64,000 bases of DNA from Ulvibacterium marinum (GCF_003626755.1 NZ_RBCJ01000001.1:1178001-1242000); one strand, 5' to 3'; shown: positions 8,333 to 16,826, counted from the first letter of the stretch. A program made the numbers and translations. Notes: generated by a model not told the origin, from the letters alone.

Positions 8333-9022
8333 ATGAAAAAAAAAGACATTAGAATACTTTTAGTGGACGATGAGGCGGATATTCTGGAAATCGTTAGTTA
8401 TAACCTTTCTTCTGAAGGCTATCAAGTTTTTACCGCAAAAAATGGGGTAGAAGGTGTGGCCAAAGCAAAAAAGAAATTACCGCATTTGATTATTTTGGAT
8501 GTAATGATGCCGGAAATGGATGGCATAGAGGCCTGTGAAATTATGCGCAGTACCTCTGGTCTCGAAAATACCATTATTACCTTTCTAACTGCCCGAGGTG
8601 AGGATTACTCCCAGGTCGCCGGTTTTGATGCCGGTGCAGATGACTATATCACAAAACCCATAAAACCTAAGGTACTTGTTAGTAAGGTAAAGGCATTGCT
8701 CCGTAGGTTAAAGGAAGATGCAGATCCACAAGAGGACATTGTTAAGGTTGGCAACATTGTTATCAATAGGGAGGAATACAAAATTGTGAACAATGGTAAG
8801 GAAATTGTGCTTCCACGGAAGGAATTTGAACTTTTGGCCTTGTTGACCTCAAAACCCAGCAAGGTTTTTAAACGAGAGGTAATTCTGGACAAGGTATGGG
8901 GCAATGAAGTGGTTGTAGGTGGCCGTACCATTGATGTGCACATTCGCAAGCTTCGAGAAAAAATTGGTGAGAATCATTTTAAGACCGTTAAAGGAGTAGG
9001 CTATAAGTTTGTTCTTCAATAA
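8333..9022 (+). CDS. OmpR/PhoB-family response regulator
   Basis: 229 residues. Receiver domain (about 1-122): acidic pocket VDDE, phospho-acceptor Asp in IILDVMMPEMDG, Thr in FLTARGE, Lys in DYITKPIKPK. DNA-binding winged helix (about 135-229): LPRKEFELLALLTSKPSKVF, VILDKVWGNEVVVGGRTIDVHIRKLREKIG, VKGVGYKF. This is the PhoB arrangement. The gene overlaps the kinase gene by one base (TAATG), so the two are translated together. In Bacteroidetes this pair is usually called PhoB/PhoR, but the signal is not proven here. Its likely targets include the divergent TonB receptor, judged from the phased repeats in the shared intergenic region. Confidence 0.9.
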   Translation: MKKKDIRILLVDDEADILEIVSYNLSSEGYQVFTAKNGVEGVAKAKKKLPHLIILDVMMPEMDGIEACEIMRSTSGLENTIITFLTARGEDYSQVAGFDAGADDYITKPIKPKVLVSKVKALLRRLKEDADPQEDIVKVGNIVINREEYKIVNNGKEIVLPRKEFELLALLTSKPSKVFKREVILDKVWGNEVVVGGRTIDVHIRKLREKIGENHFKTVKGVGYKFVLQ

Positions 9023-10086
9023 TGGCCATTAAGCTTAAGAGGTCATATAGGTTCGCTCTTAGATCTGCAGTGTTGATCACCCTATTGTCTTCTTTGCTTT
9101 TGGGCGGTCTTTTGTATTTTCTACAGACTTTGGAGTGGTCCATCATTCTTCTTTTTTCGCTTTTAGTCTTCCTAAGCTCCTTTGCTATACTTCAGATTAG
9201 GATAGAGAAGTTTATATACAGAAGAATTAAAAAGATATATGATGACGTGGCGCTTTTGGATTCTTCCTCTCTTACGTCAGGAACCATTACTACAGATATG
9301 CGGACACTTACGGCCGAAATCGAAAAATTTGCGCAGGACAAGAAAATAGAAATAGATACATTAAAAATCCGGGAGGAGTATCGTAAAGATTTTCTGGGCA
9401 ATGTTTCGCACGAATTGAAGACTCCTCTTTTTACCGTTCAAGGTTATATACTTACTTTATTGGACGGAGCCATGGAAGACAAAAACATCCGGAAAAAATA
9501 TTTGCAGAGAGCCAATAAAGCCGTTGAACGACTTATATACATTATTAAGGATTTGGATTTGATAACTAAATTGGAAGTAGGGGACCTCAATTTGGAACAA
9601 GAGGCTTTTGATATCATAGAACTTATTTACAGTGTATTTGACCTGTTGGAAATGAAGGCGGCCAAAAAGAAGATTGCGCTCACTTTTGATATGGAGTATG
9701 CCGAGTCAATATATGTATATGCCGATAAGGAAAAAATCCAACAGGTTTTGACCAATCTTTTGGTAAACTCCATTAAATATGGCCATACCGATGGTACTTC
9801 CGAGGTGAGCGTTGAAAATCTTATCAAAAACAAGGTTATCGTTAGAGTGACGGATAATGGTGAAGGGATACCCCAAAAACATATCCCTCGTTTGTTTGAA
9901 CGTTTTTATCGCGTGGACAAAAGTGGCAGTAGAAGCGAAGGTGGTTCCGGATTGGGCCTTTCCATAGTTAAACATATTATTGAGGCCCATGACGAAAAAA
10001 TCTATGTTGAAAGTGTAGAGGAGGTAGGTTCCGAATTTTCCTTTACCTTGGAAAAGGCAAAAAATATCGAAGTAGAATCCACTTGA
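9022..10086 (+). CDS. PhoR-like sensor histidine kinase
   Basis: 354 residues. Two N-terminal membrane helices (about 14-32 and 37-54) with almost no periplasmic loop, then a linker, HisKA domain with the H-box NVSHELKTPLFTVQGYI (His near 131), and HATPase domain with N-box QQVLTNLLVNSIKYG, G1 DNGEGIP, F-box LFERFYRVD and G2 GGSGLGLSIVKHII. The lack of an extracytoplasmic sensor domain resembles PhoR kinases that read signal through a partner such as the Pst/PhoU system. No pst genes are in the window. It is coupled to the response regulator by a 1-bp overlap. Confidence 0.9.
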   Translation: MAIKLKRSYRFALRSAVLITLLSSLLLGGLLYFLQTLEWSIILLFSLLVFLSSFAILQIRIEKFIYRRIKKIYDDVALLDSSSLTSGTITTDMRTLTAEIEKFAQDKKIEIDTLKIREEYRKDFLGNVSHELKTPLFTVQGYILTLLDGAMEDKNIRKKYLQRANKAVERLIYIIKDLDLITKLEVGDLNLEQEAFDIIELIYSVFDLLEMKAAKKKIALTFDMEYAESIYVYADKEKIQQVLTNLLVNSIKYGHTDGTSEVSVENLIKNKVIVRVTDNGEGIPQKHIPRLFERFYRVDKSGSRSEGGSGLGLSIVKHIIEAHDEKIYVESVEEVGSEFSFTLEKAKNIEVEST

Positions 10087-10232
10087 ATGTCAAACTGTTT
10101 TAGACCTTGTATGGAATTGCAAGTAGTGGCCTTTTCAGAACTTCGTTTCATGTAAATGAATTACAAAAATTCTTTTTAACACAGGGCTTACCGGTTTCAA
10201 GAAACAAAGTCTTTAAGCAGTAAAGATTTCCT

Positions 10233-10240
10233 TAGCTTTG
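10233..10240 (+). promoter_or_regulatory. -7 promoter element for trmB
   Basis: TAGCTTTG fits TAnnTTTG. The expected transcription start (~10246) is too close to the TTG at 10255 for a leader, which favours the GTG start at 10264. Confidence 0.5.
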
Positions 10241-10263
10241 CTATATCATTAATTTTGGCAGCC

Positions 10264-10932
10264 GTGGGGAGCAAGAACAAGCTGAAGCGATTTAGGGAGA
10301 ATGAAACGTTCAAAAATGTGCTTCAACCCAAAAGGGAGGAGATAAAAACCGGTTTTTCCCATAAAGGTAATTGGCGATCCCATTTTGGCAATGACAATCC
10401 CATCGTTTTGGAATTAGGGTGTGGCAAAGGGGAATATACTTTAGGCCTTGCGCGGCTTAAGGGGGATAAAAACTTTATAGGCATCGATATTAAAGGTGCA
10501 CGTCTTTGGAGAGGTGCCAAAACTGCCTTGCAGGAAAATTTAGGAAATGTGGCTTTCCTAAGAACCCAGATAGAGCTGATCGATGAACTATTTGCTGAAG
10601 ATGAAGTGTCAGAAATCTGGATTACTTTTCCCGATCCACAGATTAAATATAAACGTACCAAACACCGAATGACCAATTTGGACTTTTTGGAAAAATATCA
10701 TAAAATACTTAAGCCTAACGGAACAATACATCTGAAGACCGATAGTGAATTTTTACACGGCTATACTTTGGGGCTACTTCATGGAACCGGTCAGCAGATT
10801 GTTTATGCCAATCATGATGTTTATAAGAACGAAGGTAGCCCACCGGAGGTTTTGGAGATACAGACCTTCTATGAAGAACAATATCTCGAGGAAGGAAAAC
10901 CCATTACCTATATCCAATTTAGGATAAACTGA
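10264..10932 (+). CDS. trmB: tRNA (guanine-N7)-methyltransferase
   Basis: 222 residues from a GTG start, giving MGSKNKLKRFRENETF, the usual N-terminus of flavobacterial TrmB; a TTG three codons upstream is the alternative. Motifs: SAM-binding LELGCGKGEYTLGLA, FIGIDIKGARLWRGAKTA, ITFPDPQIKYKRTKHRMTN (the PDPW-like loop and RHxRxT region of TrmB) and LKTDSEFLHGYTL. It methylates G46 of the tRNA variable loop at N7 with S-adenosylmethionine. The LysE-type gene starts 3 bp downstream and the alkyltransferase-like gene overlaps that one, so the three form one transcription unit. Confidence 0.93.
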   Translation: MGSKNKLKRFRENETFKNVLQPKREEIKTGFSHKGNWRSHFGNDNPIVLELGCGKGEYTLGLARLKGDKNFIGIDIKGARLWRGAKTALQENLGNVAFLRTQIELIDELFAEDEVSEIWITFPDPQIKYKRTKHRMTNLDFLEKYHKILKPNGTIHLKTDSEFLHGYTLGLLHGTGQQIVYANHDVYKNEGSPPEVLEIQTFYEEQYLEEGKPITYIQFRIN

Positions 10933-10935
10933 CCT

Positions 10936-11571
10936 ATGCAACACTTGCTTATTCTTTTTTTCGCCACATTTTCAGCTGCTTTCATGGCCACTGTACCCCC
11001 TGGACTGTTAAATATGAACGCTGCAAAGACCAGTGTGGAAAAAGGAAAATTGAACGGTATAATATTCAGTACAGGAGTTTCGAGCATGATTATGATTCAG
11101 GCATATGTTGCCGTACTCATTTCTAAATTCCTGAACAAAAATCCCGAAGTGGTTGAGGTTTTGATGGATATTGCCGTGGGGGTATTCGCCTTTTTTGCAG
11201 TTTATTTTTACATAGCTGCCCGACGAAATAAAAAGAAAAAACCAAAACTGGTAAAGGTCAGCAAAAAAAACAGCTTTTTTAAAGGCATGGGGTTGGCCGC
11301 TTTAAATCTATTGACCATTCCCTATTATAGCGGGGTAAATATTATGTGGAATGCCAGCGGTTGGATAAAATTTGAAGTTTGGGATATCGTCACCTTTATT
11401 CTGGCGGTGGGTTCAGGGACCTTTTCCGTATTGTATATGTATACCATATATTTCAATAAATTAGAGGCAAAGACCAACCGGTTCTCAAAAAATTCAAACT
11501 ATGTTTTGAGTGCGTTAATGGTTGTTTTATTGATAATTACCCTTATTCGAATTTTAGCCCGTGAAAACTGA
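10936..11571 (+). CDS. LysE-family membrane transporter
   Basis: 211 residues, about six membrane helices. The opening FFATFSAAFMATVPPGLLNMNAAKTSVEKGKLNGIIFSTGV is the LysE/RhtB signature (PG-N motif in the first helix, then a basic AAKTSVEKG turn). A basic cytoplasmic loop (RRNKKKKPKLVKVSKK) divides two three-helix halves. Family members export amino acids or related small molecules; the substrate here is not known. It begins 3 bp after trmB and its last 11 bp overlap the next gene. Confidence 0.8.
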   Translation: MQHLLILFFATFSAAFMATVPPGLLNMNAAKTSVEKGKLNGIIFSTGVSSMIMIQAYVAVLISKFLNKNPEVVEVLMDIAVGVFAFFAVYFYIAARRNKKKKPKLVKVSKKNSFFKGMGLAALNLLTIPYYSGVNIMWNASGWIKFEVWDIVTFILAVGSGTFSVLYMYTIYFNKLEAKTNRFSKNSNYVLSALMVVLLIITLIRILAREN

Positions 11572-11905
11572 AAATCAAAATTTTTTTCAAAAAGTGTACG
11601 AAGTGGCCCGGCAGATTCCTTTTGGAAGGGTTACCTCCTATGGAGCAATTGCCAAATATTTAGGGGCGGCCAGAAGTGCACGGATGGTAGGGTGGGCGAT
11701 GAACGGCGCCGGTAATATGCCCGAGGTACCTGCCCATAGGGTCGTAAACAAAACGGGCCTTTTGACCGGGAAACATCATTTTGATGGAATCAATCTTATG
11801 CAGCAGTTATTGGAAAATGAAGGCATTCAGGTAGTGGAGAATCAAATTGTGGATTTTGAAAAACACTTTTGGGACCCTTTCAAGGAACTCGGTACAGAAC
11901 CTTAA
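11561..11905 (+). CDS. Alkyltransferase-like protein (MGMT fold without the active Cys)
   Basis: 114 residues with a GTG start that overlaps the end of the LysE gene. It is the DNA-binding domain of O6-alkylguanine-DNA alkyltransferases: VYEVARQIPFGRVTSYGAIAKYLGAARSARMVGWAMN with the RxVGxA helix-turn-helix and arginine finger, then VPAHRVVNKTG. The active-site PCHRV of MGMT is PAHRV here, with Ala58 in place of Cys. That is the hallmark of ATL proteins, which bind O6-alkylguanine lesions and flag them for nucleotide excision repair rather than removing the alkyl group themselves. The lack of the Cys is read directly from the sequence; the repair role is family knowledge. Confidence 0.88.
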   Translation: MKTENQNFFQKVYEVARQIPFGRVTSYGAIAKYLGAARSARMVGWAMNGAGNMPEVPAHRVVNKTGLLTGKHHFDGINLMQQLLENEGIQVVENQIVDFEKHFWDPFKELGTEP

Positions 11906-11929
11906 CTCACATATTAAGATTCATTTGGA

Positions 11930-12076
11930 GTGGGCCATCTTCTTTCTAATTCCCTGGTCAAGCAATTCATAGAAAACATTCCTTTTCCTACTTCATGCGT
12001 ATTAAAACTTCATCCACTTTCTGAAGATTTTGTTAAATACATAAAAAATAACAAACTACTTGTAACAACCTGCTAA
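11930..12076 (+). other. Short open frame of unclear status
   Basis: 48 codons from a GTG preceded by TTTGGA, reading VGHLLSNSLVKQFIENIPF and ending in YIKNNKLLVTTC. It fills part of the 297-bp gap between the ATL and LacI-type genes. Codon content looks plausible but no family is recognised. It could be a small gene, a remnant, or chance. I see nothing else in this gap. Confidence 0.2.
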
Positions 12077-12202
12077 AGTGGCGAGTCTATTAGAAAAGTA
12101 AATCAGCCTTGTTCTCTAGGTAGAAGACTTTTTGGCAGTGGGAATGGCTATAACTCACTTGAAATAAGATGATAATTATTTAAAGCGAAGTATAGACATA
12201 AA

Positions 12203-12751
12203 ATGAAGTCCGAAATCAACATAAAACAAATAGCCTATTTGTCCGGCTACTCAAAATCTACAGTTTCCAAAGCATTGAACAATAGCAAGGAAGTCAGTGA
12301 GAAAACCAAATTTAAGATTCGGAAAATTGCAGATACCTATAACTATAAACCCAATAGTTCTGCTAAAGCGTTAAAGTCCAAAAAAGCGCATACCATTGGC
12401 CTCATTATACCAGAGTTCTCCAAAACGCAGTATGCCCATTTAATGGAGGGAATCGAGGAGGAAGCGGTGCGAAAAAAGTATCGATTGGCGGTATATCAGT
12501 CCAAAAACAACTTATGGCAAAAGAGAAGGTCTATTCGCATGTTTTTTGATGGTAGTATCGATGGACTTATCATTGTCACTAATGAACGGTTCGCTTCCAG
12601 TTGCGAAATCGATTATGTAAATCAAATCTTGGAAGATTCCTTACCGAGTATAAAGATAAATTTCTCGGATTGGTTACATAACAATGGGTCTCCCAATACT
12701 ACTAAAAATATGGGAAAAGAGGTCTTTAAAAAACTTGTTAAGATGTTATAG
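12203..12751 (+). CDS. Shortened LacI-family regulator
   Basis: 182 residues against ~335-345 for a normal LacI/GalR protein. Residues 1-60 are a complete LacI helix-turn-helix and hinge (IKQIAYLSGYSKSTVSKALNNS, NYKPNSSAKALKS), followed by the start of the ligand-binding domain (AHTIGLIIPEFSKTQYAHLMEGIEEEA, SIDGLIIVTNE). After ~145 the sequence jumps to a closing segment NMGKEVFKKLVKML that resembles the last helix region of full-length LacI proteins (MGxxAxxxLL). About 150 residues of the ligand-binding core are thus missing. Either it is a natural minimal form or an internally deleted gene. DNA binding may remain while inducer sensing should be lost. No terminator or operator was found. Confidence 0.7.
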   Translation: MKSEINIKQIAYLSGYSKSTVSKALNNSKEVSEKTKFKIRKIADTYNYKPNSSAKALKSKKAHTIGLIIPEFSKTQYAHLMEGIEEEAVRKKYRLAVYQSKNNLWQKRRSIRMFFDGSIDGLIIVTNERFASSCEIDYVNQILEDSLPSIKINFSDWLHNNGSPNTTKNMGKEVFKKLVKML

Positions 12752-12928
12752 GATATGGAGAACACCCCTTTGACAGATTTTTAAATATTTTCCTTCTTGA
12801 ACAAAGTAATTCTAGACGGTGAGTGGCTTCTTTTCCATTCAGAATGTCGACGGAATATCCGATAACCGAATTCTATTGTTACATCTTCATTTTCAATCCA
12901 TCTCCTTCTAAATCTCATGCGTAAGACG

Positions 12929-12936
12929 TATCTTTG
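12929..12936 (+). promoter_or_regulatory. -7 promoter element for mrp-nifU
   Basis: TATCTTTG fits TAnnTTTG, 38 bp before the ATG at 12974. It lies downstream of an in-frame ATG at 12917, which is therefore not the start. Confidence 0.6.
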
Positions 12937-12973
12937 TTTAGAATCATTTTATATAATTCAAAGAGGATTTCAT

Positions 12974-14119
12974 ATGAAAATCGATAAAAAAGCGGTTCTG
13001 GAGGCACTTGAAAAAATCACGGTGCCGGGCGAGGGGCAAAATATGGTGGAAAGCGGAGCGGTAAACAATATACAGATTTTCGGGGACGAGGTTGAGGTAG
13101 ATATTACCATTAAGAATCCTAGCCTACAAGCCCGAAAAAAGACCGAAGTAGAAATCCTAAAGATTATTCATAGGGAGGTATATGAAAAGGCCAAGATAAA
13201 GATCAATATCAAAGTAGATGCTCCTACCAAACCCAAAGTCAATGAAATAAAGGGCAAGCCCATTCCAGGCATCCAAAATATCATAGCCGTTGCTTCAGGC
13301 AAAGGAGGTGTGGGCAAATCTACAGTTACGGCAAACCTGGCGGTAACCCTGGCCAAGATGGGCTTTAAGGTAGGTTTGTTGGATGCGGATATTTATGGGC
13401 CATCTATGCCCATTATGTTCGATGTAGCCCATGAAAAACCGTTGGCGATCACTATTAACGGAAAATCCAAAATGAAGCCGGTTGAAAATTATGGGGTGAA
13501 GCTATTGTCCATTGGATTTTTTACCCAACCCAATCAGGCAGTTATTTGGCGGGGACCTATGGCGTCCAAGGCATTGAACCAAATGATATTTGACGCCCAT
13601 TGGGGAGAGCTGGATTTTATGCTGTTGGATCTGCCCCCGGGAACAGGAGATATACATTTAAGCATCATGCAATCCATGCCAGTCACCGGTGCCGTAGTAG
13701 TGAGTACACCCCAGGAAGTTGCATTGGCCGATGCGAAAAAGGGTGTAGCCATGTTCCAACAGGATTCCATTAATGTTCCTGTTTTGGGTATTGTGGAAAA
13801 TATGGCCTATTTTACACCGGCCGAGCTACCTGAGAATAAATATTATATCTTTGGTAGGGAAGGGGCCAAAAATTTAGCACAGGATTTGGATGTCCCTTTC
13901 TTGGGGGAAATTCCATTGGTCCAGAGCATTCGTGAAGCGGGTGATGTAGGCCGCCCAGCAGCATTACAAACGGCCACCCCCGTGGAACAGGCCTTTGAGG
14001 AACTGACCAAGAACGTTGTGCAGGAGTTGGTACATAGAAATAAAAGCCTTCCCCCAACGGAAGCGATCAAGATTACGACAATGGCAGGCTGTGCTGCAGT
14101 TAAAGGCAAGAAAGTATGA
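12974..14119 (+). CDS. mrp: Mrp/NBP35-type Fe-S cluster carrier ATPase
   Basis: 381 residues from the ATG at 12974, preceded by AAGAGGA. N-terminal MIP18/DUF59 domain (about 1-90), then the deviant Walker A IAVASGKGGVGKSTVTANLAV (~100-120), the switch region LLDADIYGPSMP, and LLDLPPGTGDIHLS. The Mrp/ApbC proteins bind and transfer 4Fe-4S clusters; a CxxC pair is usual in many, but here only GCAAV near the C-terminus is seen, so cluster ligation may differ. Next gene nifU overlaps by 4 bp (ATGA). This pair supplies clusters to Fe-S proteins, and the window contains many (NifJ, ferredoxins, RnfB/C). Confidence 0.9.
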   Translation: MKIDKKAVLEALEKITVPGEGQNMVESGAVNNIQIFGDEVEVDITIKNPSLQARKKTEVEILKIIHREVYEKAKIKINIKVDAPTKPKVNEIKGKPIPGIQNIIAVASGKGGVGKSTVTANLAVTLAKMGFKVGLLDADIYGPSMPIMFDVAHEKPLAITINGKSKMKPVENYGVKLLSIGFFTQPNQAVIWRGPMASKALNQMIFDAHWGELDFMLLDLPPGTGDIHLSIMQSMPVTGAVVVSTPQEVALADAKKGVAMFQQDSINVPVLGIVENMAYFTPAELPENKYYIFGREGAKNLAQDLDVPFLGEIPLVQSIREAGDVGRPAALQTATPVEQAFEELTKNVVQELVHRNKSLPPTEAIKITTMAGCAAVKGKKV

Positions 14120-14355
14120 CATCCGAGGAACTAAAATCAAACGTAGAAAAAGCACTAGAGGAAATTCGCCCCTTTTTGCAAAGTGATGGCGGTGATATTT
14201 CTTTAATTTCCATAGATGACAATAAATCCGTCAAAGTGCGCTTACAAGGCAATTGTGTGGGATGTAGTGTCAATCAAATGACTCTGAAAAGCGGAGTGGA
14301 GATGACCATTAAAAAGCATGCGCCTCAAATTGAGGAGGTCATCAATTTAAGTTAA
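14116..14355 (+). CDS. NifU-like Fe-S scaffold domain protein
   Basis: 79 residues, only the NifU C-terminal (Nfu) domain: FLQSDGGDISLISI, VRLQGNCVGCSVNQMTLKSGVEMTIKKHAP. The CVGC pair (CxxC) binds a 4Fe-4S cluster between two subunits. The ATGA overlap with mrp indicates translational coupling and a shared job in Fe-S assembly. It is a standalone Nfu without the A-type scaffold half found in longer NfuA. Confidence 0.92.
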   Translation: MTSEELKSNVEKALEEIRPFLQSDGGDISLISIDDNKSVKVRLQGNCVGCSVNQMTLKSGVEMTIKKHAPQIEEVINLS

Positions 14356-14529
14356 ACTCCTTTGGTAACCATCCCTGAGAATGGCTTCCCGGAATATTGG
14401 TAGGTAAATAAGAAGGCAATAGAACCCATTGGCTATTCCCTATCTGACAATTTCACTAATTCGTTTCCCATTGTTTTAAAGCTAACTTGTAAACTCCCGG
14501 ACTTTGTCCGACAAATACCAAGAAAACTG

Positions 14530-14537
14530 TATTTTTG
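14530..14537 (+). promoter_or_regulatory. Promoter of the 2Fe-2S ferredoxin gene
   Basis: TATTTTTG fits TAnnTTTG; a TTTG at 14503-14506 lies 23 nt upstream and may be the -33 element. Upstream of it, cggac-ttt-gtccg (14498-14510) can form a small hairpin. Confidence 0.55.
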
Positions 14538-14567
14538 CAGCTTCTTTTTCAAATTAAGGAGGAAAGG

Positions 14568-14612
14568 ATGAATTCAAAAGATACCCGAATAGATGTCGGA
14601 TATAAAAATTAA
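14568..14612 (+). other. Possible 14-codon leader ORF with strong Shine-Dalgarno overlapping the ferredoxin start
   Basis: AAGGAGGAAAGG runs directly into an ATG at 14568. That frame encodes MNSKDTRIDVGYKN and stops at 14612, 17 bp inside the ferredoxin gene in another frame. Strong Shine-Dalgarno sequences are rare in this phylum, and this one is 26 bp too far from the ferredoxin ATG at 14593 to serve it directly. Confidence 0.35.
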
Positions 14613-14925
14613 GATTACGGACAGGGAGGGGGTTCTTCACGAAGTTGATGCCCCTACCGATATGAACATGAACCTTATGGAATTGGTACGTTCGTACGAA
14701 TTGGCCCCAGAAGGTACTATCGGTGTTTGTGGAGGTATGGCCATGTGTGCTTCCTGCCAGTGCTATGTAAAGTCCGATCATGAGCTTCCTGAAAAGTCCT
14801 ACGAGGAGGATGCTATGTTGGCGGAGGCCTTTTATGTTGAGGATAATAGTCGTTTGGGGTGCCAGATACACATTGTGGAAGACTTGGAAGGGCTGGAGGT
14901 AGAACTGGCGCCGGCAGAATCATAA
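14593..14925 (+). CDS. 2Fe-2S ferredoxin (adrenodoxin/putidaredoxin type)
   Basis: 110 residues. Cluster ligands are CGGMAMCASCQC (first three Cys of the C-x5-C-x2-C pattern) and Cys in SRLGCQIHI, the adrenodoxin-type arrangement. It carries single electrons in the cytoplasm, typically to Fe-S assembly or monooxygenase systems. It follows mrp-nifU by 237 bp but has its own promoter. The start at 14593 gives the conserved MSDIKIKITDREG; the upstream ATG with the strong Shine-Dalgarno is in a different frame. Confidence 0.92.
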   Translation: MSDIKIKITDREGVLHEVDAPTDMNMNLMELVRSYELAPEGTIGVCGGMAMCASCQCYVKSDHELPEKSYEEDAMLAEAFYVEDNSRLGCQIHIVEDLEGLEVELAPAES

Positions 14926-14937
14926 GAACTAAGAATC

Positions 14938-14970
14938 AGACCTGTCAGGTTTCAAAAACCTGACAGGTCT
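14938..14970. terminator. Bidirectional hairpin terminator (acctgtcaggt palindrome)
   Basis: Perfect 15-bp stem agacctgtcaggttt/aaacctgacaggtct with a 3-nt loop, between the convergent ferredoxin and ABC exporter genes. I recall this palindrome as a widely repeated intergenic element in Flavobacteriaceae genomes; not checked. Confidence 0.85.
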
Positions 14971-14974
14971 CGCT

Positions 14975-16714
14975 CTAAATCCTTGCCTGATAGGTGAACA
15001 AGTTATAGTATCGGCCCTTTGAGGCGATCAATTCTTCATGGGTTCCCTGTTCCGCAATACGTCCGTTTTCAATGACCAAAATTTGATCGGCTTTTCGAAT
15101 GGTACTTAGCCTGTGTGCGATAACAAATGTTGTTCTCCCTTTGGTAAGCTCGGCCAAACTTTTTTGTATCAAAGCTTCACTTTCGGTATCCAAACTTGAC
15201 GTTGCCTCGTCCAAAATCAAAATTTTAGGATTTGCCAAAATAGCACGCGCAATGGCAATACGTTGTCGTTGCCCGCCTGAAAGCTTTACCCCACGTTCTC
15301 CGATCAAGGTATCCAAACCGTCATCAAATCGATCTGTAAATTCATTCACATAGGCAGCTTCTACCGCCTTTTCCAATTCTTGCTCACTGGCATTAGGTCT
15401 GGGAAACAGAATATTCTCCTTAATAGTACCCTCGAACAGGAAGTCGTCCTGAAGTACTACACCCAAAAACTGACGAAAACTCGTTAAATCAACTTTGGAC
15501 ATATCATCACCATCAATGGTAATGGTGCCTGAGTCCGGACTCAAAAAGCTTGCCGCCAAACCTGCAATTGTAGATTTGCCGGAGCCCGAACTCCCCACCA
15601 ATGCGATTACCTCACCGGCAGCAGCTTTAAAGCTTACCTCGTGCAATACCTCCTTGTCCTCTTCATAGGCAAAAGAGACTTTATCAAAGACCATATGGCC
15701 CACAATATCGGAGAGTTTTATGGTACGCTCGGAGTTATCGGCCTCGGCGGACTCGTTCATTAATTCTTCGGTACGGTCCAAACCTGCCAATGCTTCTGTG
15801 AGTTGACTTCCTATATTGCTCATCTGAACTATAGGAGCCACCATTAGGGCCAGCAAGAAAGTAAACTCAAAATATTCCCCGGTACTCAGTTCACCTTGCA
15901 TCATTTTATAACCTCCAAACCCCATCATTATTCCCGTGGTTGCCAATCCCAACAGAAAAGTGGACGAACTGGTCATGATAGCGGTTGCGGTCAAACTCTT
16001 TTTTACGTTTTCGTACAACCTTCTTACACCACCTTCAAAGACTTCGGCCTCCTGTGCTTCGGCATTGAATCCTTTAATGACCCGTATGCCACCTAATGTT
16101 TCCGTTAGGCGTCCCTTTACCTCGGCATTGATTTTGCCCCGATCTCTAAAGACCGGTCGTATAATCTTAAAAGCCTTTAATGCAATGAACGCGAAAAGAA
16201 TTAGAGGGATGAAGGTCAACAAGGTCATGGTCGGACTAATCCGTAATAACAGAATTAGGGAAACCACAGCGGTTATGGTACCGCCTACCAATTGTACTAG
16301 ACCGGTTCCTATCAGGTTACGGACACCTTCAACATCGCTCATAATACGCGAGACCAAAGCCCCGGATTTGGTATTGTCAAAAAAACGGATGGGCAGGGAA
16401 AGCACTTGTTTTTGTACCTGGGCCCGTAATTCCGATATCATGTACTGCGCTTGTATGCTCAATACTTTGGTCAAAAGAAAGGACATTATCGCCTGTACCA
16501 AAAAAGACAGGATGACCACAATGACCAAAATTTTTAGTAGATCGTAATTTTTATTGGGGACAATATCGTCTAAAAAATAGCGCAAGGAAATGGGTGCCAC
16601 AAAACTGGACGCCCTACTAATAACTATGAGTAGCAAACCCAAGAAAACCAGCTTTCTTCTGGGCCAAATAATCGTTCTGAAGGCCTTTAGGATACTTACC
16701 TTTTTGTCTGCCAT
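14975..16714 (-). CDS. ABC exporter, MsbA/multidrug type (fused TMD-NBD)
   Basis: 579 residues. N-terminal membrane domain with six helices (about 20-310), C-terminal ATPase with Walker A LVGSSGSGKST, Q-loop VLQDDFLFEGTI, signature KLSGGQRQR, Walker B ILILDEATSSLD and switch IAHRL. The half-transporter works as a dimer and flips lipids or exports hydrophobic compounds. Closest general type is MsbA/LmrA-like; flavobacteria carry several, so lipid A export is not certain. It starts from its own promoter and ends at the shared hairpin with the ferredoxin gene. Confidence 0.9.
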   Translation of the reverse strand: MADKKVSILKAFRTIIWPRRKLVFLGLLLIVISRASSFVAPISLRYFLDDIVPNKNYDLLKILVIVVILSFLVQAIMSFLLTKVLSIQAQYMISELRAQVQKQVLSLPIRFFDNTKSGALVSRIMSDVEGVRNLIGTGLVQLVGGTITAVVSLILLLRISPTMTLLTFIPLILFAFIALKAFKIIRPVFRDRGKINAEVKGRLTETLGGIRVIKGFNAEAQEAEVFEGGVRRLYENVKKSLTATAIMTSSSTFLLGLATTGIMMGFGGYKMMQGELSTGEYFEFTFLLALMVAPIVQMSNIGSQLTEALAGLDRTEELMNESAEADNSERTIKLSDIVGHMVFDKVSFAYEEDKEVLHEVSFKAAAGEVIALVGSSGSGKSTIAGLAASFLSPDSGTITIDGDDMSKVDLTSFRQFLGVVLQDDFLFEGTIKENILFPRPNASEQELEKAVEAAYVNEFTDRFDDGLDTLIGERGVKLSGGQRQRIAIARAILANPKILILDEATSSLDTESEALIQKSLAELTKGRTTFVIAHRLSTIRKADQILVIENGRIAEQGTHEELIASKGRYYNLFTYQARI

Positions 16715-16742
16715 TATACTACTTGTTCTGGAGTGAAGGCAG

Positions 16743-16750
16743 CAAAGTTA
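16743..16750 (-). promoter_or_regulatory. -7 promoter element for the ABC exporter
   Basis: Minus-strand TAACTTTG fits TAnnTTTG, about 29 bp before the ATG at 16714. Confidence 0.5.
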
Positions 16751-16826
16751 ATTGAAAAAGATGGAGATTTCGATTCGTGATAGGGATTCGTTTCATTTGT
16801 CGCAAACCAATCGTCTCAAAAAGTCA

